A DNA stretch of 64,000 nt from Cannabis sativa (taxonomy: Eukaryota; Streptophyta; Magnoliopsida; Rosales; Cannabaceae): the NCBI RefSeq assembly GCF_029168945.1, contig NC_083605.1, positions 35,229,280 to 35,293,279 on the forward strand. The letters are read 5' to 3'. This document shows, piece by piece, positions 24,101-35,405 of the stretch. Under the pieces are notes generated by a model. That model made no database searches. It worked only from the letters and a program-made list of their open reading frames with translations, and was not told the DNA's origin. Position 1 is the stretch's first letter. The number at the start of each line of letters is the position of its first letter. Position numbers and translations under genes: made by a program.

Positions 24101-27100
24101 ATCGTACTCGGTAACTCGTCGTTGTATGAAAATTCCACTAACCGTAGGTATTTACTCCATGAACCCTCAAAGTCCATAACACAGCTCTCGCATATCCTCC
24201 AATATCCGAATTGTCCTTTCTGACCGACCATCCGTCCGAGGATGGAATGCCGTGCCGAATTTTAGCTTCGTACCCATTGCCCGTTGCAAACTTTGCCAAA
24301 ATTTACAGGTGAATTTCGATCCCCGTCCGAAACCATAATTTCGCACTCCCGTGAAGTCTCACTATCTCCCCGACATATAACTCGCCAACCGATCCATCGT
24401 AAATGTTGTTCGACCCCCGCAAAATGAGCAGATTTCGTAACCTGGCCCACCACTACCTGCATGGAATCATACATACCCGTGGTCCTAGGTAACCCGACCA
24501 CAAAATCCATCGTAATATCCTCCCATTTCCACTCCCGCAGGTTGGGAGGCCGCAACAACCCCGTCGGGTCTCGATGTTCCCTCTGATCGTCGATTGCTGA
24601 GGCATCTCGAAACGAATTCTACCAAATTCTTCTTCATACCGCTCCACCGTGTACTATGGCTTCAAATCTTGGTACATCTCGTGGTGCCGGATGTGTAGAA
24701 TATGGAGTAACGAGCCTCCTCAAAGATCTCGTTCCTCAAGTCCACACTCGTTCGGACACAAACCCCGGCTTTATACAAAAGCATTCCACTAGCCGACACC
24801 GAAAAGTCTTTGGCTTCGACCACACCAATACCTCATCTCGGATCTTCACTAACTCCGGATCCGTCGTCCGAGCAACCTTTATTCTTTCTAACAGATCGTA
24901 TCAAGTAGCCGTTAAGTCGTGAAGCCGACCTACCACAAACTCAATGCCGGATCTAACCATATCCTCTCGCTACCCGAGGTGAGATCCAACCATGCTAGCC
25001 ACTTGCCCGGACCCTTCGCTCGTGCACGGCCACTACATTGGCTTTCCCGGATGGTAAAGGATCTCACAATCATAATCCTTCACTAATTCCAACCAACGCC
25101 TTTGTCTCATGTTCAAATCTTTCCGAGTAAAGAAATACTCGAGACTTTTATGGTCTAGACATCTCGCACTTCTCCCCATACAAGTAATGCCGCCAAATCT
25201 TCAAAGGCAAAACCCATCCGCGCCAATTCTAAATCATGAGTCTGGGCATCGCCGTTCATAATCCTTTAACTCGACGGGAGGCATAAGCGATAACCCGATC
25301 GCTTGCATCAATACGCACCCCAAACCCCGTTTGGATGCGCTCACAATTCACGAACTTCTCCTCGTCCGAGGGCAAAGCTAGTACGGCAAGATCAACTCTC
25401 GTTTCGCCTCGAAAACTAGCTTCGCATTTATCCGTCCAGATAAATCGCCGATTCTTCTTTGTAAGCCTCTGCTAGGCATTGAAATTTTGGAGAACCCTCC
25501 ACGAACCTACTCGTAATACCCGCCTAATCCCAAAAAGCTTCCCGATCTCTGGCCACCGTCTTCTGCCTCGCCAACCCTCGACGGATTCGATCTTCCCGGA
25601 TCCACCTCGATCCCGTCCTTACCCACAATGTGTCCTAGGAAGGACACCCGAGACAACCGTAACTCACATTTCTCAACTTGGCGCAGTCTATGTTCTCGAA
25701 GTCGTTGCAAAGACACTATCCGAGATGTAACTCATGCTCCTCTTCTCCGACCGAGAGTACACGAGGATGTCGTCGATAAACACAATTACAGCCGATATCG
25801 AGGAAATCCTCGAATACTCTATTCATCGTGTCCATGAATGTCAGTGAGCGTTGGTTAGTCCGAATGACCTAACCAGAACTCGTAGTTGTCCATACCCAAG
25901 GCGCAAAGCCGCCTTTGGAATGTCCTCCTCCACCCTCAACTCGATGATAACCCGAACGGAGATCAATCTTAGAAAAGACCGTCTTCCCCCGGCTCGATCG
26001 AACAAGTCATCGATCCTAGGTAATGGATATCTATTCTTCACCGTCACTTGTTCAACTCCCGTAAGCCGATGCACATCCTCATGCATCCATCCTTCTTCTT
26101 CACGAACAAAACCGGCTCCCTGTGGTGACACACCGGGCCGAATGAACCCTATGTCAAGCAACCCTCGAGCCGAATCTTCAATTCCTTAAGTTCACCGAGC
26201 CATCCTATACGGGCTTTAAAACCGGATCCACCCCCGGTGCCAAGTCAATCACGAAGTCAATCTCCCGTCGAGGTGGTAACCCCGGAAGTTCTTCTGGAAA
26301 ACGTCCAAAAATTCCCGAACCACACCGATGTCCTTCGGCCGACCTGGTGTCCGGCCGAGTGGTGTCCACCACCACGCCGTAAACCCTAAGCACCCATCGT
26401 GCAATAATTCTCTCGCCGACATAGCCGAGATCACCGGATCCGAGATCCCCGAACCGAACCCACAAATACGAACGTTCTTCACTTTCCGACAAAAGACTCA
26501 CCATCTTCCTTTCGCAATCAATGCTCGCCGAATATTTAGATAGAAATCCATTCCTAAAATAATATCAAATTCGACTAAGCTCATCTCTATCGACCGCTCA
26601 ACTCTCTACCATCTATCCCGATCGCATGTACCTAATCCACCTATCGGAGATAACCAATTCTCCGCTGTAACAGGTCAGGTTCCAAACCCCGATTCAAATC
26701 TATCAAAGGGTCTACCCAACTTACTAAAGACTCGGTCGCCACATAAGAACGTGTAGCCCGTAATCAAACAAAGACCGAATAAAGCGAGTCGTTAATAAGA
26801 ATCCGACCCGTAACAACCGATGGGCCGGCATCCGCATCGCCCTCGCGTGATCGCGAATACCCCGGCCGGAGTGGGTATCGCTGGGAGCCCCTCTGCGGCC
26901 TCCCGACCGAGCCGGAACATTCCCCCGTTGCTCCGGCATGCCACAATGAAAGCATCCCCGCCCTCGCACTCCCCCGATGGTGCCTCTGCGCCCAGGCACT
27001 CGGGATAGAAGAAGCGAGTCTCATTACCACCAGACGACTCCCTCTCGCTCCTCGGTTCCCCCGAACCTCTCGTTCGACTCGAGCCGCCGAAACGGGGTGC

Positions 27101-30100
27101 CCTCTTCCTCTCGATCAATGGCCGAACCACTACTCCCCCCGCTAAATCCCGATGCAGGAGGGGTGAGCTCCGCCACCAACCGAGTACCGGGCCGACCCAA
27201 CATACATCCCACCGCGCCCCCGCCCGCAAAGGCCTTCTCCACCATCCGAGCGCAGTGGTGCCGTCGTCGCGGGTAATCATCGTCATGCCTCGATCTCGGG
27301 ATTCAACCCGTCCCGCATACTTCTCCTTTCCGCCGAAGCCTGGCCGGGCACAAATCCCGAGGCTAACCTCGCCATCCCACAACCGAGTAGTATACTCGCG
27401 GACGCTCATGTTCTCCCGCCGGGTCGTGTGAACGAACTCTTCCTCTCGGCGCTTCTAACCGCCTCATCGTAGTACTTCGCGTTGAAGAGTTCTCGGGAAC
27501 CTTTCCTGTGTCATGGTGGTGACGTCGTGAATCCGAGACACCATGTCCCACCATACCGTGGCATCCTCCCGGAACCGAAATGTGGCGCACACCACTCGTC
27601 GTCGTCGTGACACCCATAAAGTTCAAGATTCTCATGATCACCGTAAGCCACCGCCGCCTTTCGACACATCCGGACCTCCCAGAATACCGAGGCTTCGCTC
27701 CGAACCGCTCATATAAAGGTTCCAATCCGTGGGCCGCCACTACCTTCTCTACCGGGCAGCAGGGGCCGGTGCCGCCGGAACTACTCGGCACCGGAACCGG
27801 CAGAGCACCCCGCCGTCTCAACCTCCTCGAATCTCGAGATCTTGCTCTTCTATTCGGCTCGCATTTCCGCAAACCGTAACTTCCCAATTCCGGGCTTCCC
27901 GATCGACTCGGGCAGCCCCGCGCGAGTTAACATCACTCCAACCGCGAACCCCGCCCCCGGGACCTCTACCCCCGCCCATAACACTCGAGGGGAACCGAGC
28001 TCCTCGACCTCGATCCGACCCGACCGAGATGCCCCGACTCCTAACATTTCGTCCGGCGTCCATCTGGGCCTCGAACCGCCTCGAAATCCCGAGTCGGCAC
28101 TCGTGTCACGATCATCGAGAGCTTACTAATGCCGCTTAATTTGGAAATTAGAATTGAAACATGCGCCTATTCAACTATCAAAGTGCTACTAACATGCTTC
28201 CTAACAGCTTTTCTTTTTCATAACCGAATAAAATAAACTACTAAAGCAATAAAGGCTTACCGAACCGTGAACCGAGCTAACCGCCGATGATGATCGTACA
28301 TGTCGTGACGATTTTCTAAGACAACCCGCGCTTCCGATACCAAGTTGTAACACCCTAACTAATTTAGGCGTATTATGTGATTTTTAAACGTACCGTGTCG
28401 TTAATCAACGAGGTTTATGGAAAAACGTGATTAATTAAAATTTTGCTTTTTCATTAAACTTATAAACCATTTTACCAAAAAGTCTCGGATCCCGATTTAT
28501 AAAAATATTTACAAACGTTTTTACTATTCAACTTTTACATCAAAATAAGGTCATCTAACGACCGCTACAAAAATCTCACCCCCGTCGTCCCGAGGATCGT
28601 ACGCTCCTGTGCCTAACCGTCCCGACATGTACAATCCCATAAGCTCGCTCACGTCCATCAAAGAATCGCCTTGCCTTTACCTACACATGAACGTAAACCG
28701 TGAGTCGACGTACCCGCAAGAAAAGCATACTAATATCATACATAAAACCGACCGCCGTGTCCAACACGATACCGAGTCCCGCCATCGCCATGTCCAACAT
28801 GGTACCGAGCACTACCGCCATGTCCAACATGGTACCGAGTTTTGAACGTTCGTGGACGCATTATTGACACGTAACAACTCCGACGGCCGAACCTATTATA
28901 CTCCGCCGTCGGTCATACTCCACTCGTACCGACGTGTTACTATATCCTCCCCGACGGCCGAACCTGGCCATACTCCGCCGTCGGTCATACTCCACCGTAC
29001 CGACGGGATACGTCAATAAGACTGAACCACCAACCAAGTGTCACTGACGGCCAAACCGGCCATACTCCGCCGGGGTCATACTCCACCGTACCGACGTGAC
29101 AGGTTGGATGGTTCGAAGCCAACATACAACTAATGTAATCTAACAGTCTTCCTACATGCTCGCTAAACATGTAATCTACATATGCATACCGTTATACTAA
29201 TCTTACCCGGATTCCGATTTCGTGTGCCGTCAACCCGACCGGAATCGAAGTCCGAACTACGGACATCGTCTCCTAAACCATAAAAATCACAACGCTATAA
29301 GTGACACGCTAAATCACTTCCCGGACTAAAACTTGAAACTAAAAGTTTCCCTATCGATAAAAAGCATGGCAATACCCCTAAAAACCCAAAAACGAGGAAA
29401 ACTAGGGTTCTCGAAATCCCCAACCGAAGACATTGCCCAACCGAATTCCGTTCGGAAAAATTCGAATCTCCCATCCGAATTCCGGATGCTCAACCGACCC
29501 TGCCTCGCAAAGAACCAAAAATTCACATATCTTGACCAATTCGAACCCAATTGATCCCAAACTTTCCAGACCTGCTCTATAGGTCCCAAATAACAATTCT
29601 AGAGTATCAAACCTACCCAGAAATCCCACATGCAAAATTCACCATTGGAGCTCAAGCTTGAGCAAAACCACTTAAACAAGCAATCCAATAGCATAAAACA
29701 ACATAACTAAGCATCATATAACCTCTGCAAACTAACAAGAACAACAGCAACAACACAGAACATAAACATAGCATTTTCTCACAAAAATCACCTATTTTCA
29801 CATATAATTTAAAAGCTTGAACAACCTAACTAATATGCTTTCAACACAGCTCATTTAACATCAAAAATCATGCTTTGAATCAACCTAAATCAACAACAAA
29901 ACACAGCAGAAACATCACTCAAAAATCACATGCATTTCATCCATTTTCATCATTTTTCTCAAGCAATTTAAAGAGAAAGAGTTAGAATTAACATACCACA
30001 ACCTAGAGTTCACAAATAGGATGAATTTAGCTTAGAGAAATGAAGAAAAATCCAGCTTTGCACCCCAAAGTTCCCAGCCGAAAGTGAAGAGGAAAAGAGA

Positions 30101-33100
30101 GAGCTTTCTTTGAAAATTTCTATTTTTTTCTCTAAGTGTTGAAAAATGAAAGACTTAAAATGAAAATGCCATTTAACTAAACTCATTTCAGCTAACATTT
30201 AATAAAATAAACACTTATTTTTCCATTTAATAAATCACATAAAACAAAACACTAATGGGGCAAAAAGACCATTTTGCCCCTCCACCATAAAATCACTAAA
30301 ATCATACTAAAGGGGTATTTTTGGGACATTCTAAATTCCCGGCCATTCCCGACATTCCCAATGTCTAAAACCCGTCCCCAAAATACTAACATACTAAGTT
30401 GTGATTTCTACTGAGCCAAACGCCGCGTTCCAAAATACCGGACACCGGAAATGCGAAATATAAAAACTACCGATAACATACTCATGCATATCTGAATTCC
30501 ATAAATATCCAAAATAAATTATTTAAATAGCTATAAATAATTTCATGATTAACATAAATAACTGCTAATTTCCAAATTAACTAAGCGGGCTTTACATCCT
30601 AAGATAAGATAAGTTTGGAATTTTACCTGACCACATTTCCTTAAGTGTCATAAAGCTGATTGCACTAGAGAGGCTTTTATTTATTAGGTGTGTAGTTGTC
30701 ATTATAACTTCTCCCTAGAATTCTTTTGGCAATCCTAAACTCGGCAAATTACACCTTGATTTTTTCAAGAGTGTTCTGGTCATCCTTTCAGCAACTTCAT
30801 TATGTTGGGGGTTGCTCTTAATTATGCCTGATAATATCTTATCTGCACAAAATTGGTCAAATATCTCATTGCAAAATTTCAAATCATTATTAGTTCTTAG
30901 ATTTTTAATTCTTTTCCTTGTTAAGTAATCTGTTACATTCTTCCAAGTTTTAAAGGCATTGAAAACATCATTTTTGTGTTTCAAAACATGCATCCAAAAT
31001 TTCCTAGAATAGTAATCTACAATGGAGAGAAAATAAGAACTTCCACTAATGGTTTGAACCTTCTCAGGTCCCCACAAGTCAACATGAAAATATTCCAAAA
31101 TATATTTTGAGTTATGAGAACCTTTTCCAAAACTAACCTTATGCTGCTTATCAAATATGCAATGTTCCCAGAAAGGTAGAGAGCCAATTTTATGCTTACC
31201 AAACACATTTTGTTTGTTGCGAACATGCAAACTTTTTTAACTGATGTGGCCAAGCCTAGTATGCCATAACACAGTCTTGTCTTATGTTTCTCTAGTTGCA
31301 ATAGATGCCACTCCAATCACAGCTTCTCCTTTAGATAGTACAACCCTCCTTGCTTTTCTCCTTTCAACATAACCGTGGCTCCTTAGCATATTTTTAGTGT
31401 TCCATTGCAGCATTTGTATTCATAACTTGCATCATCAAACTGACTTAGTGAAATCAAATTTCTAGTAAGATTTGGAGCATACTTTGATGTCTTTGATCAC
31501 TCTAATAGTGCCATCATTCAACCTGAATTGCACATTTCCAATTCCTTCTATGGCATAGGTCTTGCCATTTCCAATTATTACTTTCCTATTATTTTGGATT
31601 TTCATGTCTCTAATCTAATTCTTATTGTTTGTCAAGTGAAAGGTGCATCCAGAGTCTATGATCCACTCATTCTTGATGATCATGGCAGTTGCAGAACTTT
31701 CAGGTCTTGATTCCACTATGAGCACTTGACCATCCTCACTGCAATCTTCACTGTAATTTGAAATTTTAGGATCTTGATCATTCGGATCATTGTTTCTTGG
31801 ACCCTTTCATTTTCCTTTGGCGAGTTCACATCAGTACTTTCTGATATGGCTAATCTTGCAACAATGATAACACTTTTTGTTGGTCTTGGGTCCTGTAGAT
31901 TGAGACATTCCTCTTCATTTAGTACTGTAGTTTCTTTCCTTTACTATGTGATGGTGATTGCCTCGATGTTGTTCTCTTCCTCTAGAATAATATGCCTTTG
32001 AGTTGTTCTTTTGAAGCTTACCAGTTTGCTTAAGAGATAATTCCTTTGAATATATGGCACCTATTACTTCTTCTAGCACCAAGGTGTCTTTAGATTAGAT
32101 GATAATATTCTTGAATTTCTCATATTGAGTAGAGAATGAATTCAACATATAGATTGCCTTATCTTCTACCTTGATCTTTACTTCTAAGCTATTCCAATCG
32201 GAATCCAACATATAGAACTCATTCAGATAATCATTTAGAAACTTACTCTCATCCATCTTGAATCCATTAAACTTCTTTTTAGATACACTCTACTAGGGCA
32301 GGCTCTTGGTCATGAACATTTGTTCCAATGTAAACCACATTGAGTTGTTGTGGTCTCCTTCACCACATTTCTCAAAATTTCATCTTCAAGACACAGAATG
32401 ATGGTGTTCTTAACCTTCTTAAGTGTGTTGTTCCAATCCTTTTGTTCCACACTTGCCACTTTGATTGCATCCTTTGATAGTGCTTTATTCAATCCGAGAT
32501 TCCCAAGATGAGTTCTCATCTTTCTCTCCATAAGCATAAGTCATTCTTCCCACTGAATTTCTCTATGTCCACCTTGACCAAAGTCATCTTCTTGGTCCAT
32601 CAAGACAATGCTTTCTACAATTTTGTTCTTCGACTTTTGATGAATCTTGGTTCTTGAACCACACCTCTGAGATTAACGTGCTCTAGCTTGAGCTCTGATA
32701 CCACTGTTGCGATCTCAGTCGCAACTCCAATCTCAACATCAGTTTGCACACACTAAACAAACACACACACTTGCACAGATTTATCAAGAACATACATCAA
32801 ACATATAAATGACATAAAACAGTAAATGAACACAATCAACTTAAAGAGGTTCGAACTTCCTCAAATAATTTTTTGGAGCCTAATCCCCTTGTAACTCCCT
32901 TGATTGTAGGGTTCAATTCTTAGTCATTGACTATGATGTCTCACAGAGATTACAAACTAAGAGCAAGCCTTCAAAAATGGCTCCTCAACACTCTGTTGTA
33001 ATATAACTTCAATTACACGGAGAAACTCTCTCTCAATCACTCGATCTCACCACTGTTCACTCTTTCTCTACTTTTCTCTCAACTCACAAAACCAGCTCTA

Positions 33101-35405
33101 AATAACAACTAACAATAAGCTTAGGTGGTTAGTTTTATAGATGAGCACAAGGCATGCCAGCAAGACATAAGCATATAACCAAAATTTAAACCTTAACTAA
33201 CTAATCTAAGAAATGACAAGTTGGCAATCTGAGTCAGCAAGGTAGAATCCAAAAAGCTAAGGACATGTAGCAAGTGAATATATATATTCTATAGCTTCAT
33301 CTATATATTTATATGAACATATCCATGTGCTTATAATTAGTACTTAATTTATTGGTTCAAGATATATTTTCCTATATGGAAGCTGTACCTCAAACACAAG
33401 TTGGTCACCAACAAATGCACACTACGTTATTAGCTTGCATAATCTTTTTCAATGATATATAAACATAAGTATTTATATATGCATAAGTAATCTTTATTTG
33501 ACATGGGAAGGATTAATTTGGGTTATTATTGCAGGCTGCTGTAAGTAAGGAAGATTCCTTTAGCATGGCAAAGAAAATTGATCATCTTGAAGTTTCTAAA
33601 ATGTTAGTTAATACATATACGTAATATATATGTTAGTTAATTTAGTTAATCAATATATATAGTTGTATGTTGATCAGCCATCTTTGTTTACATATATTGA
33701 TCAAATATTTGTGTAATGTATTATAATATATGTAGGAAGCTTTTGGGGGATGGTTTGGAGTCATGTTCCTTCCAAGAGCTACATCAAATAGAGAATCAGT
33801 TGGAGAGAAGCTTAGCCAAAATCAGGGCAAGAAAGGTACCACACTCCCTCACTCACTCTCTCAAACTTCTTTTTTCACTTTTTTTTTATTGCACTACATA
33901 TGAGCTGAGCTGCTATGTATGCATGCAAATTAATTCACAAATTTCATCTTTCAAAATAATGATGTCTTCTAACTAAGTTTCTTTGTAAGTATTCTTACAC
34001 TATTTTCTTTGGGTTTTAATTAATGTTTTTGCCCATTATATATACAGATATAAATAATTTATAGATCTGTTAAAATAAATATATTTTTCACATCTTTTGG
34101 TTGTTAGATACATGCAGCATATTTGATAGAATTGTCTTTTGATTTACCAAAATACAAAGTCAAACTAGAGCTGATTTCTGAACTCTTTTGTACTCAAGAA
34201 TCAACTGTACAGGGAGCAGATTGAGAAACTTAAGCAAGAGGTATATGCTTACTAATTATAACATTAATTTACTGAAAATTAATTCTTTAAAGTATCCTGA
34301 TATAGCAAAATAGTCATTGAATACAAAATATATATGACAATAAATTTTATATTTTTGTCTTACCTTGACCATGCCATGCTATCTTTTTGTCAACTCAAAT
34401 AGATAAAAAAAAATCATGTATAGGGACTTAATTCTTACTATTTATAAGATTAGAAACTTTTTTTTTTAATAATGAAACAAAATTAGAAATTTAAGTGCAA
34501 CATTTTTTTAGTTCTGGAGTACTTAATTAAACAGGTTAACATTTAGAAATTTATCATGCCAAAATAAAATTAATAAATAAAAAAACCAAACTTTAAATAA
34601 TTCCAATACATGTGATTTTAGTTTAATATTTCTATCATATGATATGTATATACTTTACCTCTGATCGTCTAGTTCATTTTTTTGGCTTTATTGACACAAC
34701 ATATCTCATTTGCTTATCCTATACGTATATATTCTAGTTGGTATCAATTCTAAAATTTTAATTTTAATCCTTTTCTTCAAGAAATTTTATTTTATTTTTT
34801 AAATTTATGTAAAAGCCATATTGTAATTATAATAATGTCTAGAAAATAGCATCGTTTGAAGAATATAAAACTTTGCAATCGTAATTTAGTTATATATATA
34901 TACTCTTGTATATATTTTTATTAATCTATTGAGTGACAATTCAGGAGAAAAGTCTACTGGAGCATAATGCTAAGCTGAGGCAACAGGTACAGGTACCTTT
35001 CTTTACTCACCAACATTATCACACTTATAATCTAATTCAAGATTCACATATATTATAGCTAGTTATATCAAAACAATTATATATGTTTATATATATACAT
35101 AAATATCTTCTATTGGTGATCAATAACCCATGTCGCCAAATATATATATGTTTATAAGGTATCAATAATTCTTATTTGTTATAAAAAAATATATGTTTAA
35201 TTAATTTATTTATTTTTAAAGAGAAATGTACATATACATGTTTCAGTGTGGGATGTTACAAAAAGTTAGCTCAGGAAGTGAAGAGAAGGAAGATCAGGTG
35301 ATGGTGGTAGTAAATAATAATAACATTAATGATGATGATCATCATCGTCATAACATGGACGTGGAGACGGAGTTGTTCATAGGCCTACCTGAAAGAAGAA
35401 AATAG
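18194..35405 (+). CDS. SOC1-like: SOC1/TM3-clade MADS-box transcription factor, exons 2-7 (exon 1 not in window)
   Basis: Exons inferred from AG/GT borders and phase: 18194-18299, 33535-33602, 33736-33835, 34199-34240, 34945-34986, 35247-35405 (stop TAG). All junction phases agree and the frame is open throughout. Exon 2 encodes the I region ([16 protein letters not shown]). Exons 3-5 form the K domain with [35 protein letters not shown] and [10 protein letters not shown]. Exon 6 gives [14 protein letters not shown]. Exon 7 is the C-terminal domain ending [14 protein letters not shown], the SOC1-clade motif. The 42/42-bp exons 5 and 6 match the SOC1 gene plan. The 61-codon MADS-box exon is absent, presumably upstream of base 1. 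SOC1 proteins are nuclear DNA-binding dimers that integrate flowering signals; that role is inferred from family. Odd points: exon 2 is longer than in Arabidopsis SOC1, and an Asn/Asp/His-rich stretch ([14 protein letters not shown]) sits in the C-terminus. Confidence 0.9.
18314..18892 (-). repeat. Intron-2 copia 3' LTR (left copy)
   Basis: It starts TGTAAGGATCTTAGTCTC and aligns with 32705-33277 to the shared GGACATGTGGAAAGTGA / GGACATGTAGCAAGTGA end. The start is 14 bp from the exon 2 splice donor. Confidence 0.8.
19089..21147 (-). pseudogene. Intron-2 copia pol, 3' part: RT and RNase H remnants
   Basis: Minus-strand pieces, right to left. A post-integrase segment with [19 protein letters not shown] lies at 20820-21147. 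RT follows with [40 protein letters not shown] and [11 protein letters not shown] (20165-20494). The palm region (19763-20143) has MCVDNMLLI where copia normally has YVDD, so the catalytic double aspartate is lost, followed by [12 protein letters not shown]. RNase H tail sequence ([12 protein letters not shown]) ends near 19089. Stops separate the pieces, so it is a dead copy. Confidence 0.82.
21148..23442 (-). repeat. Gypsy 3' LTR (left copy), with internal tandem repeats
   Basis: 2,295 bp. Inside, three copies of a roughly 30-bp unit with the core CCATGTCCAACATGGTACTG lie near 21565-21655. Several copies of a unit containing CATACTCCACCGTACCGACG follow at about 21690-21925. The AT-rich parts are almost identical to the right copy; the GC-rich parts are riddled with short indels and C/T differences. 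Confidence 0.92.
23443..26700 (-). pseudogene. Gypsy pol: protease, RT, RNase H, integrase, chromodomain-like end; broken
   Basis: Fragments on the minus strand, right to left. Post-protease/RT entry carries [20 protein letters not shown] and DLAPG (26205-26504). RT sequence [22 protein letters not shown] lies at 25841-26161, and [20 protein letters not shown] at 25507-25716. Integrase has [16 protein letters not shown] and TKSAHF (24262-24558) and [14 protein letters not shown] (23914-24231). A chromodomain-type tail has [20 protein letters not shown] and ESDMRARYP (23428-23625, just reaching the LTR). Many short gaps inside motifs look like deletions rather than single stops. It would encode the element's copying and insertion enzymes; this copy cannot. 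Confidence 0.85.
26724..27887 (-). pseudogene. Gypsy GAG remnant
   Basis: The region is GC-rich, upstream (in the minus sense) of protease, and open in several frames only because it is GC-rich. A truncated zinc knuckle ([12 protein letters not shown]) near 26930-26960 marks the nucleocapsid end. Upstream pieces have capsid-like FFNAKYY / RRREEFVHLR-type traces split among frames. No continuous frame exists. The identification rests mainly on position and the partial CxxC motif. Confidence 0.6.
28330..28342 (-). other. Gypsy primer-binding site
   Basis: The complement reads TGGTATCGGAAGC, a variant of the initiator Met tRNA PBS (TGGTATCAGAGC), three bases inside the right LTR. Confidence 0.75.
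28346..30596 (-). repeat. Gypsy 5' LTR (right copy)
   Basis: 2,251 bp, collinear with 21148-23442. It carries CCG where the left copy has CTG at several sites between 28745 and 28840. It is followed by the TSD TCCTA and then by resumption of the copia integrase reading frame. Confidence 0.92.
30602..32570 (-). pseudogene. Intron-2 copia GAG to integrase remnant (5' part)
   Basis: GAG lies at 32310-32537 ([21 protein letters not shown], a family-typical helix). The zinc-knuckle/protease zone at about 31600-31900 is degraded. Integrase at 30715-31230 has [19 protein letters not shown], the [10 protein letters not shown] equivalent of the first catalytic segments, and [16 protein letters not shown]. 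The expected Asp of the RTDNG motif reads N (RTNND), a further inactivating change. The left edge is the gypsy insertion site. Confidence 0.82.
32692..32703 (-). other. Intron-2 copia primer-binding site
   Basis: GCTCTGATACCA, the complement of TGGTATCAGAGC, directly inside the right LTR. Confidence 0.85.
32705..33277 (-). repeat. Intron-2 copia 5' LTR (right copy)
   Basis: It starts TGTTGCGATCTCAGTCGC and is diverged from the left copy by scattered substitutions and small indels. It is followed by ATATA, taken as the target duplication. Confidence 0.8.

Larger units (their letters stand above)
21148..30596 (-). mobile_element. Ty3/gypsy chromovirus-type retrotransposon, 9.4 kb, TSD TCCTA
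   Basis: The LTRs are 21148-23442 (2,295 bp) and 28346-30596 (2,251 bp). Both begin TGTAACACCCTAACTAATTT and end GCTTTACA. TCCTA is duplicated at 21143-21147 and 30597-30601. The PBS complement is beside the right LTR and a purine-rich tract complement (ACTATTCCCCCTTAAAAG) beside the left LTR, so the element is on the minus strand. Domain order PR-RT-RH-INT and a chromodomain-like C-terminus indicate a chromovirus (Tekay/Del-like by LTR length, an inference). The interior is unusually GC-rich for this window and every frame is broken by small indels. Confidence 0.93.
18314..33277 (-). mobile_element. Old Ty1/copia retrotransposon in intron 2, split by a gypsy element, TSD ATATA
   Basis: The LTRs are 18314-18892 and 32705-33277. 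They share long aligned blocks (such as AATGAACACAATCAACTTAA and GAGAAACTCTCTCT) but are clearly diverged. The direct repeat ATATA flanks the element, though it lies in AT-rich DNA. GAG is at the right and RNase H at the left, so it reads antisense to the MADS gene. The PBS complement is at 32692-32703. The gypsy element at 21148-30596 inserted just after the integrase core. The ends are TG...GA rather than TG...CA as far as I can place them, so the right boundary may be off by a few bases. Confidence 0.85.
18300..33534 (+). other. Giant intron 2 of the SOC1-like gene (15,235 bp)
   Basis: The donor is CAG|GTAATA at 18299/18300; the acceptor is TTGCAG|GCTGCT at 33534/33535. A copia element plus its 5-bp duplication accounts for 14,969 bp, leaving an ancestral intron of about 266 bp. 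The inserted DNA starts only 14 bp after the donor. Splicing would require removing the whole nest as one intron. Confidence 0.85.

Noticed and set aside
26724..28139. Many long overlapping open frames on both strands
   Set aside because: GC-rich sequence lacks stop codons by composition; only the minus-strand zinc-knuckle trace and its position support GAG, the rest are shadows.
33716..33976. 86-codon frame starting before exon 4
   Set aside because: Only 33736-33835 is the exon; the remainder reads through the flanking introns, as shown by the GT donor at 33836 and the agreement of phases with exons 3 and 5.
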